This document shows positions 1 to 5,894 of a DNA stretch of 6,239 bases, piece after piece. A model generated the notes under the pieces. That model was given only the letters and a program-made list of their open reading frames with translations. It was not told the DNA's origin and ran no database searches. The stretch lies in assembly GCA_964439415.1 (NCBI GenBank), contig CAYTOJ010000110.1:1-6239 (forward strand), read 5' to 3'. Every line of letters begins with the position of its first letter. Position 1 is the stretch's first letter. Source of the DNA: CAYTOJ01 sp964439415. Lineage in GTDB: Bacteria; Pseudomonadota; Alphaproteobacteria; Rickettsiales; CAZAGG01. Made by a program: the position numbers and the translations under genes.

Positions 1-51
1 TCAGATATTGAAAGATTTGCACTTGGTGAGAAAAAGAACGAGAGAAAATAA
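1..51 (+). CDS. 3' end of an unidentified gene (partial)
   Basis: The window opens inside a plus-strand reading frame ending at TAA (49-51), giving the C-terminal residues SDIERFALGEKKNERK. The tail is charged and Lys/Glu-rich, as is common at the C-terminus of a soluble protein. Sixteen codons are too few to identify a family. The last base of the stop codon is the first base of the outer arm of the palindrome at 51-243, so the element starts exactly where coding ends. The gene would converge on the minus-strand operon. The frame is inferred only from its openness and its fit to the palindrome edge, so confidence is modest. Confidence 0.4.
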   Translation, partial: SDIERFALGEKKNERK

Positions 52-243
52 TCTCCCACCGCGAGCATAGGGAGCAGAAAATTCGCGTCCGTAGCGAAGC
101 GGAGGCCGAATTTTCGAGGGGGGAACTGTGAAGCGAAGCATATTCCCGTGTAGTGGTTTGTTCTATGGTATTCCCCCCTCGGAAATCTGGCGCTCGCAAG
201 CTCGCTACTCAGATTTCCGCTCCCTATGCTCGCGGTGGGAGAT
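51..243. repeat. 193-bp nested palindrome folding as a four-way cloverleaf
   Basis: A perfect 25-bp inverted repeat (51-75 with 219-243) encloses three further stems that follow one another almost without unpaired bases. Arm 1 pairs 77-85 with 107-115 (gaaaattcg/cgaattttc). Arm 2 pairs 116-125 with 171-180 (gaggggggaa/ttcccccctc). Arm 3 pairs 181-189 with 210-218 (ggaaatctg/cagatttcc). Only base 76 is left unpaired at the junction. Seen another way, two units of about 74 nt lie in inverted orientation around a 45-nt spacer. They are identical at their ends but differ in the inner hairpin, where both sides of the stem changed together. The element sits between convergent genes and could stop transcription from both sides. 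It looks like a member of a dispersed extragenic palindrome family, but only one copy is visible here. Pairing was checked base by hand. Confidence 0.9.
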
Positions 244-251
244 GCTACGGA

Positions 252-314
252 GCTGTTTCCCCCGTTGTAATTTCTACAATTTTTAAACTTGTAGGGTGGT
301 GAGCAGGAAATAGC
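252..314. other. Convergent spacer with weak hairpins, possible operon terminator
   Basis: Downstream of the last operon gene, 252-260 (gctgtttcc) pairs with 306-314 (ggaaatagc), allowing one G-U pair. Inside lie two mutually exclusive small stems: 265-269 with 275-279 (ttgta/tacaa), and 274-279 with 289-294 (ctacaa/ttgtag). No strong GC stem followed by a T-run is present on either strand, so this is not a canonical intrinsic terminator. The structure may act together with the adjacent cloverleaf. I see no gene between 244 and 317. Confidence 0.3.
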
Positions 315-317
315 CAC

Positions 318-2318
318 TCAATTCGCGCTGAACTTCTCAGTAGCGATTATTTTAAAATCAGAATCTACTACTTCAAGGCGGAGTGGCTCAGTAGATGGAG
401 GGACGCGGATGCTGCTCCAGGCGCGCCATTTGCCGCTGCCAATCTCCAGCCTTTTATCCGCCAGTAATTTATCCCCCAGATACCAGCGGTGATAAGCCGT
501 CTGACCGCTCAGGTTAGAAACTTCAGTGAAGTAATAAAGCTTACCTTGGCGCTTTTTGCCGCCGGTTATGTTATCCTGCGGTTCCTGCCCCTCCACCCCG
601 CTGGTGAGGGCTGAACGCAGAACAAGTGGCTCATTAATGGCCGGTTTGTCTACATCCCCTATGGTAAACCGTGATTCCACCGCCTCCCCCGGCTTAACCT
701 GCGCGATTCGCTCAATCACCGGGGCAACTGGTTGCAGATTCTGCGTGATGTTCAGCTTTCTGGTTACTTCCCTTTCATCAGGAATCGTGCTTTCAACCTG
801 GGGCGGTGTGGGAGTTTTTATTTCTGCTGCCGCAACCTCGGGCATTGCACGCGCCGTTGGCTCTGCAACTGGTGGTGCTACAGGTAAAACCAGTGGCGGT
901 GGAGCAGGCACAACCGCAGCCACTGCTGCTACAGGCACTGGCTTGGCTGCTTCCTTTGTTTCCCTTTTCTCCAGCGCAATAATTTTAGGCTGTACAGGTG
1001 CAGTATCAAGGGCTGGCGGTTCGGCAACCGCACTATCAGAAGTCTGCTGACTCGGAATTATACTGCCTGTCACCACCTTTGCAGCTTCTGCCAGAGCTGG
1101 CAGCGGAGATTTTGTAACCAGTTTATTTTTTTCAGGTTTCAGGCTTCTGGCTTCTGGATTCTGGTCAGGTTGCCCCCCAATGGCTTTGACGCCAAGCGCT
1201 AGTGGAAGCCGGGAGTTTGCGCTATAATCTGTATGATTACTATCGCGCTGAGTACTTGGTAGATTCGGTTCTACCATCAACAATTTCGGCTTCAGAATAT
1301 CTACCGCAAGGTCGGTATTTTTATCCGGTATAACGCTGTCCGGCACTTCCATATCCAGTGATTTTACAGGCACTGAATCATCAACCGCATTGATGACAAA
1401 TGTTTTTGGCTTGCGCACATTGGTAATGGCGTCAGGGGTGTTAACGGCAATCTTAAGAGAATCCTCCAATGGCGGTGGAGTTGTTGCGACTGCTGGCGGC
1501 ACTTCCTCCCGCGCTTGTTTAACTACTGGCACTGCCGCAGTTTTTGCTTTTTGCGGTGGTATATCCTGCGGTATGGCTTTCAGCTCCGGTGGCACTCTCA
1601 ACCCGGCAGACTTGCGGGAATGAGCTTCCGGCTTTATAAGTTTCACCTCATCAGCTTTCTGCACTGCCTGCACAGGCATAAGCTTCTCCGGTACTTCTTC
1701 CTCTAATTCCGGTTTTTCTATAACCAATTCTTTCGGCTCTGCACTTCGTGAGATAATCAGCACTTCCCCAGGCTTCGCTGCCGTTTTTTTCGTATCAGCC
1801 ATTGCATCCTGCTGGCCTGTTTTTATACTGCTTGCCTCCCCATTTAATGTTGAGGGAAGGATAAGTGGCTGTAACTCAGAAGCCAATGCATCTTTTTCAG
1901 ACTTCTGACTTCTGGCTTCTGACTTCTGATCCGCCGTTACATTGATGATTTTATGGCCTGCCGGCATTGCGGCTGGGGCGCTTACCTTGCTTTGTGTATC
2001 TTCAATTATGTGCGCTTCTACCTTCTCAACTTCCGCCTTCTGCGTTGTTGGCGGGTAATTGCGCCCCAGATAATCCAGCAGAGAATCCACACTGGCGGGG
2101 GAGGCTTCAAAAGCCTTGTCCTGCTTTTTGCGTTCCTTGTTGGTGACTACTTTAACCACTTTATTTCTTGCGGATGGGCCAGTTCTGGCAGGAACGCCGT
2201 CATTAGAGCCATTCAGGTTTATCACCTTCTCCGCGCTATCCACCGCCATGGCCTGCCCTGCCAGCAGCCCGGTGCAGCCTAGTATTCCCATTATAGTATA
2301 TAGCTTCCGGCTATTCAT
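318..2318 (-). CDS. Exported protein with long disordered Pro/Ala/Lys/Glu linker and C-terminal DUF2914 domain
   Basis: This 666-residue protein has a probable Sec signal peptide (residues 1 to about 25: basic MNSRK, hydrophobic core, AMA-V cleavage site). Residues about 30-545 are low-complexity, rich in P, A, K, E and V, with no recognisable fold. Residues about 560-662 match DUF2914 (PF11141), with LYYFTEV (594-600), GQTAYHRW (605-612) and KWRAWSS (630-636). DUF2914 proteins are usually much shorter, so the linker is the odd part. It contains two copies of DQxxEARSxKxEK (about 129-142 and 385-397), encoded by heptanucleotide repeats, and a recurring short hydrophobic motif. The ATG overlaps the acs stop as ATGA. 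I see no good Shine-Dalgarno sequence, so translation probably depends on coupling to acs. The protein should act in the periplasm or at the envelope; its function is unknown. The lone Cys15 lies in the hydrophobic core without a proper lipobox, so a lipoprotein is unlikely. Confidence 0.9.
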   Translation of the reverse strand: MNSRKLYTIMGILGCTGLLAGQAMAVDSAEKVINLNGSNDGVPARTGPSARNKVVKVVTNKERKKQDKAFEASPASVDSLLDYLGRNYPPTTQKAEVEKVEAHIIEDTQSKVSAPAAMPAGHKIINVTADQKSEARSQKSEKDALASELQPLILPSTLNGEASSIKTGQQDAMADTKKTAAKPGEVLIISRSAEPKELVIEKPELEEEVPEKLMPVQAVQKADEVKLIKPEAHSRKSAGLRVPPELKAIPQDIPPQKAKTAAVPVVKQAREEVPPAVATTPPPLEDSLKIAVNTPDAITNVRKPKTFVINAVDDSVPVKSLDMEVPDSVIPDKNTDLAVDILKPKLLMVEPNLPSTQRDSNHTDYSANSRLPLALGVKAIGGQPDQNPEARSLKPEKNKLVTKSPLPALAEAAKVVTGSIIPSQQTSDSAVAEPPALDTAPVQPKIIALEKRETKEAAKPVPVAAVAAVVPAPPPLVLPVAPPVAEPTARAMPEVAAAEIKTPTPPQVESTIPDEREVTRKLNITQNLQPVAPVIERIAQVKPGEAVESRFTIGDVDKPAINEPLVLRSALTSGVEGQEPQDNITGGKKRQGKLYYFTEVSNLSGQTAYHRWYLGDKLLADKRLEIGSGKWRAWSSIRVPPSTEPLRLEVVDSDFKIIATEKFSAN
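1129..1163. repeat. Five-unit heptanucleotide repeat, copy B (in frame in the DUF2914 gene)
   Basis: On the plus strand the units are ttttcag, gtttcag, gcttctg, gcttctg and gattctg. Read in the gene's direction they are variants of CAGAAGC/CTGAAAC and encode the segment DQNPEARSLKPEK. The length is five 7-nt units (35 nt), matching the copy at 1894-1928 in length, unit order and reading frame. Confidence 0.75.
1894..1928. repeat. Five-unit heptanucleotide repeat, copy A (in frame in the DUF2914 gene)
   Basis: On the plus strand the units are ttttcag, acttctg, acttctg, gcttctg and acttctg. In the coding direction this is a CAGAAGT/C tandem encoding DQKSEARSQKSEK. Because 7 is not a multiple of 3, the peptide repeats every seven residues (QKSEARS then QKSEKDA). 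It is less diverged between units than copy B, which suggests it is the younger or better maintained of the two. Confidence 0.8.
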
Positions 2319-4255
2319 AAGTTTAAGCGGCCTTTTATAAGCTCATTCACGCTCTCTGGACTTAGCAGGGTACTGGTATCGCCTAAATCGCTGCAATCAT
2401 CCGCTGCAATTTTGCGCAATATCCGCCGCATTATCTTGCCTGATCTGGTTTTAGGCAACTCCCGCGCCCATTGAATTATATCAGGCCTCGCTATAGCACC
2501 AATTTCTTTTACTACAACCTTTTCTAACTCCTGTTTTATCTTATCACCCGGCTCTAAGCCGCTTGCCAGCGTGACAAACGCATATATCCCCTGCCCCTTA
2601 ATGGCGTGCGGCATTCCCACTACCGCCGCTTCAGTCACGCCTGAGTGCAGGGTTAGCGCGCTTTCAATCTCCGCCGTGCCCAGGCGGTGTCCGGATACGT
2701 TGATAACATCATCCACACGGCCTGTTATGCGGTAATAACCATCATTATCCCGCTTAGCGCCATCTCCCGTGCAGTAGTAACCCTTGAACTGGCTGAAGTA
2801 TGTGCGCTCAAAACGTTCATGATCGTTATAAATCGTGCGCGCCTGGCCGGGGTGGGAGCTGGCGATGCATAAATTCCCCTCCCCCACGCCTTCTAAAACA
2901 CTTCCATTATCATCAAGCAGAACCGGCTTTACGCCAAAAAACGGCAGAGTGGCGTAGCCTGGTTTTAAATCCGTCACCCCCGGCAGGGGGGTTATCATGA
3001 TGCCGCCGGTTTCAGTCTGCCACCAGGTATCAATCACTGGGGCGCGTTCCTCCCCCGCTATTTTGTAATACCATAACCACGCCTCAGGATTGATAGGCTC
3101 ACCAACACTGCCAAGTATCCGCAAGCTTTTGCGGGAGGTTTTGCGGACGTACCCCTCCCCTTCCCTCTCCAGCGCACGGATCAAGGTAGGTGCGGTGTAG
3201 AGAATGCTTACATTGTGTTTGTCCACCACCTGCCATAGGCGCGAATAATCAGGATACGTCGGCACACCTTCAAAAATAAGGGTTGCCCCGCCATTGGCCA
3301 GAGACCCGTACACGGCGTAACTATGCCCTGTTACCCAGCCGATGTCTGCGGTACACCAGTAGACTTCACCGGGGCGGTAATCAAACACCATTTCATGCGT
3401 GAAAGCAGCGTAGAGCAGATAACCCGCCGTGGTGTGGAGCACTCCCTTAGGCTTGCCTGTGGAGCCGGAGGTATAGAGTATAAACAGTGGATCCTCAGCT
3501 TCCATTGCTTCACAAGGAACGTCCGCCCTGGCACTGGCTACTTCTTCATCATACCATAAATCACGGCCAGGTTGCATGTTGATTTTATTACCGGTGCGGC
3601 GAGCCACCAGAACATTCCTGATGCTGGTATCGCCTTGCAGAGCTTCATCCACGCTTTGTTTAAGCGGAACGTAACGGCCACCGCGTACCCCTTCATCAGC
3701 GGTTATCAGAAATACCGCGCCGCAGTCACCAATTCGGCCTTTCAGTGCAGCGGCTGAGAATCCGCCAAACACCACTGAATGCACCGCGCCAATACGGGCG
3801 CAGGCCAGCATTGCGTACACCCCTTCAGGTATCATCGGCATATAAATTATTACTCTATCGCCCCTGCGCACACCGTGCCTTTTCAGAACCGATGCCAGGC
3901 GGCACACCTGTTCATGCAGTTCTTGGTAGGTGATATGTTTTGAATCTGCGGGGTTGTCCCCCTCCCAGATTATCGCCGTGTCATTGGCCTTTGTCGCCAG
4001 ATGCCTGTCCACACAGTTGTAGCATACATTAAGCATACCGCCTTCAAACCATTTGATGCTAACATCAAGCGAGAAGCGGGAGGAATCAACCGTTTGCCAT
4101 GGCCGCATCCAATCCAGCCGTTTTGCCTGCTCCGCCCAGAAAGCATCCGCGTTATTTAGCGAATCTGCATACATTTTTCGGTATTCATCCAGAGTTATCC
4201 GCCCGGCATTGAATTTTCCGGCTGGAATAATCAGCTCCTCTACGCCTTCACTCAT
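2315..4255 (-). CDS. acs: Acetate--CoA ligase (AMP-forming acetyl-CoA synthetase)
   Basis: Acs activates acetate with ATP to acetyl-AMP and then forms acetyl-CoA, in the cytoplasm. At 646 residues it is full length for the family. It has the N-terminal ACAS_N region (about 20-80), the AMP-binding domain, and the mobile C-terminal domain. Visible motifs are the Ser/Thr/Gly-rich P-loop YTSGSTGKPKG (261-271), DTWWQTETGG (409-418), YYCTGDGA (493-500), the hinge GRVDDVINVSGHR (512-524) and PKTRSGKIMRR (601-611). W412 aligns with the Trp that limits the Salmonella enzyme to acetate, favouring acetate over longer acids. K607 is the equivalent of the lysine acetylated by Pat-type enzymes, so post-translational control is possible. 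The start has GGAG nine bases upstream and overlaps the previous stop as ATGA; the stop overlaps the next start in the same way. No catalytic residue appears lost. Confidence 0.98.
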   Translation of the reverse strand: MSEGVEELIIPAGKFNAGRITLDEYRKMYADSLNNADAFWAEQAKRLDWMRPWQTVDSSRFSLDVSIKWFEGGMLNVCYNCVDRHLATKANDTAIIWEGDNPADSKHITYQELHEQVCRLASVLKRHGVRRGDRVIIYMPMIPEGVYAMLACARIGAVHSVVFGGFSAAALKGRIGDCGAVFLITADEGVRGGRYVPLKQSVDEALQGDTSIRNVLVARRTGNKINMQPGRDLWYDEEVASARADVPCEAMEAEDPLFILYTSGSTGKPKGVLHTTAGYLLYAAFTHEMVFDYRPGEVYWCTADIGWVTGHSYAVYGSLANGGATLIFEGVPTYPDYSRLWQVVDKHNVSILYTAPTLIRALEREGEGYVRKTSRKSLRILGSVGEPINPEAWLWYYKIAGEERAPVIDTWWQTETGGIMITPLPGVTDLKPGYATLPFFGVKPVLLDDNGSVLEGVGEGNLCIASSHPGQARTIYNDHERFERTYFSQFKGYYCTGDGAKRDNDGYYRITGRVDDVINVSGHRLGTAEIESALTLHSGVTEAAVVGMPHAIKGQGIYAFVTLASGLEPGDKIKQELEKVVVKEIGAIARPDIIQWARELPKTRSGKIMRRILRKIAADDCSDLGDTSTLLSPESVNELIKGRLNL

Positions 4256-5025
4256 GGCTTTTTGCTCCGCCTTGTATCGAATATGATTGAGCCTTGAGTG
4301 GCTGGCTCCTTAGCTTTCTCACTGCCTTGTTTTGGATCTTCTTCCTGTATCTTCGCCTCAGGTGCTGGCTGAAGTGCTTTATGGTGGATTGTATCCCCGA
4401 TTTTGATACCCATAGCGGAAGCCACACCGGATTTCAGAAGCAATAAACCTTTGGCAAAAACCTTGGCTGTATATACATCACTATCATCGCGGGAGGCTTT
4501 AACGGCCATTTCCCTGACATCTCCGTTCTTGCCGATGAAGATAATATCAGCATCCGGCTCAATATTCGCAAGCGGTATGGTAAAACGGGCTGATTTGGCG
4601 AATACCACCAGCAGACCGCTCCGGCCATCGTCAAATTCCTTCATGTCAACATTAGCCTCAGAATCGGCGAATTCCTGACCGTCCATCACCTTCACCATCA
4701 GTTTATGACGCTTTGGCTGTGGCAGATTGCCTTCCGGTGTGCGCGCCGCATCTCGAAGTGTAGGTGCTGGTGGGGTAGCCTCCTCCTCCGCTGCGTCACT
4801 ACTGGTTTTAAGTTGATTAGGTTTAAGCTCCTTCTTCTCCTGCGCTGGCGGTGCTTTTTGCTCCGACTCCGGCTTTGGTGGCACTGGCGGCGGCTGCGAT
4901 TCTATCACCGCTTCCGTGCGGGAATACATTATAGCGCCTGCTTTATCCTTCACCGAAGAAGCACCAGCGGAGTATACAACTGCTGGCAGTGCTAGAAATA
5001 CGATAGCAGTTATGATTCGCAGCAT
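4252..5025 (-). CDS. Exported protein with a degenerate DUF192-like domain and Pro-rich linker
   Basis: This 257-residue protein has a signal peptide (1 to about 20, ending VYSA). A Pro/Glu/Lys/Ala-rich linker spans about 41-105, a folded region about 107-216, and a charged tail 217-257. I did not recognise the fold at once, but residues 136-211 align without gaps to residues 71-146 of the DUF192 protein encoded just upstream. By hand count about 19 of 76 positions are identical, including SGxL, F, NG near 167, and GIxxGD. The family signature WMKN is PLAN here (151-154) and the IPLD that follows it is not kept, so any activity tied to that signature is probably gone. The ATG shares its A with the upstream stop (TAATG), with GGGGG seven bases upstream. 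The homology is inferred from pattern, not from a profile search; the export signal is clear. Confidence 0.85.
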   Translation of the reverse strand: MLRIITAIVFLALPAVVYSAGASSVKDKAGAIMYSRTEAVIESQPPPVPPKPESEQKAPPAQEKKELKPNQLKTSSDAAEEEATPPAPTLRDAARTPEGNLPQPKRHKLMVKVMDGQEFADSEANVDMKEFDDGRSGLLVVFAKSARFTIPLANIEPDADIIFIGKNGDVREMAVKASRDDSDVYTAKVFAKGLLLLKSGVASAMGIKIGDTIHHKALQPAPEAKIQEEDPKQGSEKAKEPATQGSIIFDTRRSKKP

Positions 5026-5480
5026 TATTTAACCCCCATCCTGTCACCCTCAGCTATTCCGTGCCTATCGGCGAAACCTGCGTTTACCTCCAGCACATAA
5101 CGCACGGGTACTTTAGATGATATAATCTCCAGCGACTGCGGCTTTGCTAGGCGCTTTATGTATTTTATTTCACCATTCTCACTTACGAACAGCATATCAA
5201 GCGGGATTTTCGTGTTCTTCATCCACATTTTAACAACCTGCGTTTGCGGGAAGTCAAACAGCATTCCGGAGTCCTCAGCCAGATGCTCCCGATCCATCAG
5301 ACCATGTTTCATAGAAGCCGGAGTATCAGCAACTTCAGCCGCAACGATAATGGTTTTGTTTTTTGTGCTGATGCTAACCGACTTATTTTCCAGCGAAACA
5401 GCCGATATTGGCAAAGCCACAATAATAAAAAGCAGCAATTGAAGAATCAGCAAACGCAATTTTAATGTGCTTTCCAACAT
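5025..5480 (-). CDS. DUF192 family protein, exported or membrane-anchored
   Basis: The 151-residue product has an N-terminal hydrophobic segment (about 8-29) that is either a signal peptide or an anchor. A complete DUF192 domain (PF02643) follows. Hallmarks are GLMDR (60-64), GMLFDF (72-77), WMKNTKIPLDMLF (86-98), NGEI (102-105), YVLEVNAG (128-135) and GIAEGD (141-146). DUF192 proteins are small, widespread and mostly periplasmic; their biochemical role is not established. I chose the ATG at 5480 because GAG lies nine bases upstream. A TTG at 5501 would add seven residues but has no ribosome binding site. The stop overlaps the start of the next gene, and the small upstream gene ends 27 bases before this ATG, so all are probably on one transcript. 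Confidence 0.93.
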   Translation of the reverse strand: MLESTLKLRLLILQLLLFIIVALPISAVSLENKSVSISTKNKTIIVAAEVADTPASMKHGLMDREHLAEDSGMLFDFPQTQVVKMWMKNTKIPLDMLFVSENGEIKYIKRLAKPQSLEIISSKVPVRYVLEVNAGFADRHGIAEGDRMGVK

Positions 5481-5507
5481 TGATAAAGGCTCACAATTCA
5501 ATTGCGT

Positions 5508-5666
5508 TCAATATAATTTTCTTGCTTTTGCCTGTTCAAAACCTTCCTGCAATAGCTGTTGCATCAGTTCCGGTGTTAGTCGTGTAGTACGGCCAGCTCT
5601 AATATCAGCATCGCCTTTCATAACAGCTTCATATATGGAAAGTGACTTATCTGCCTCATATACCAT
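5508..5666 (-). CDS. Small protein of unknown function (52 residues), first gene of the operon
   Basis: An ATG at 5666 is preceded by GAGG with a six-base spacer and opens a 52-codon frame ending in TGA (5508-5510). The product starts MVYEADKSLSIYEAVMKGDA and ends EQAKARKLY. It is soluble and probably helical, with no signal peptide. I cannot name the family. The stretch DADIRAGRTTRLTPELMQ (about 19-36), followed by a helix, recalls the C-terminal tail of some Phd/RelB-type antitoxins, but no toxin gene is visible nearby, so this is only a resemblance. The good ribosome binding site, sensible composition and close spacing to the DUF192 gene support it as real. It is short enough to be missed by length-filtered gene calling. 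Confidence 0.72.
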   Translation of the reverse strand: MVYEADKSLSIYEAVMKGDADIRAGRTTRLTPELMQQLLQEGFEQAKARKLY

Positions 5667-5719
5667 AACACGCCTCATTTCAGTATTTTAGAGCTATCAA
5701 AATATTTCCCTTTATTCAA

Positions 5720-5749
5720 ACCATAAAATATATACTCCTCATGTATCAA
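5720..5749 (-). promoter_or_regulatory. Candidate promoter for the minus-strand operon
   Basis: Read on the minus strand, TTGATA (5749-5744) is followed after 18 bases by TATGGT (5725-5720). They match the sigma-70 consensus at five and four of six positions. Transcription would begin near 5713, giving a leader of about 47 nt. The -35 hexamer overlaps the outer arm of the palindromic element. The region is AT-rich, so chance matches are easy. Confidence 0.3.
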
Positions 5750-5883
5750 GAGTGACATTTTCTTGCGACCGTAAGGGAGCGCGCCGGCGCTGCGGGGGAA
5801 GCGCGAAGCGCGGGGGCGGCAGCCCCTTAATATAGAAAAAAACATACCCCTGAAATGACATCGTTTAAACACACTCTTGAGAC
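5744..5883. repeat. GC-rich palindromic element in the divergent spacer
   Basis: The outer arms tcaagagtg (5746-5754) and cactcttga (5872-5880) are perfect 9-bp inverted repeats, and two more pairs form beyond one mismatch. Inside, taaggg (5772-5777) pairs with ccctta (5824-5829) and gctgc (5789-5793) with gcagc (5819-5823). The apex is gcgc-gaa-gcgc (5801-5811). A further 10-bp perfect palindrome, gcgccggcgc, lies at 5781-5790. The core is very GC-rich between AT-rich flanks, which suggests an inserted extragenic element. It separates two divergent genes and may overlap the start region of the plus-strand one. Confidence 0.7.
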
Positions 5884-5894
5884 GATAGGGGTAT
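5844..5894 (+). other. Inverted repeat around the 5' end of the flavodoxin-like gene
   Basis: atacccct (5844-5851) pairs with aggggtat (5887-5894), and atcgt (5860-5864) pairs with acgat (5882-5886) inside it. The left side carries an eight-base bulge that contains most of the ATG at 5855. If transcribed, this would hide that ATG in structure. Whether it is regulatory or chance is open. Confidence 0.35.

Noticed and set aside
51..243. tRNA or tRNA-like gene suggested by the cloverleaf
   Set aside because: Stem lengths (25, 9, 10 and 9 bp), loop sizes and the lack of T-loop, anticodon and CCA signals do not fit a tRNA. The shape is coincidental.
556..1050. Plus-strand frame of 164 codons rich in Gly, Ala, Ser and Thr
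   Set aside because: It is the complement of the Pro/Ala-rich linker of the DUF2914 gene; low-complexity coding DNA commonly leaves open antisense frames. There is no recognisable domain or convincing ribosome binding site.
1129..1928. CRISPR-like repeats in the DUF2914 gene
   Set aside because: The repeats are 7-bp tandem units in two coding patches about 730 bp apart. There are no regular spacers and no cas genes.
2274..2276. Possible lipoprotein signal at Cys15 of the DUF2914 protein
   Set aside because: The Cys is preceded by I-L-G and lies within the hydrophobic core, with an AMA signal peptidase I site further on. It does not fit a lipobox at the end of the core.
4403..4995. Plus-strand frames of about 90 codons opposite the degenerate DUF192 gene
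   Set aside because: They are antisense to a gene with a clear signal peptide and a homologous domain. The Arg/Leu/Trp-rich translation of 4705-4995 is typical of the complement of Pro/Glu-rich coding.
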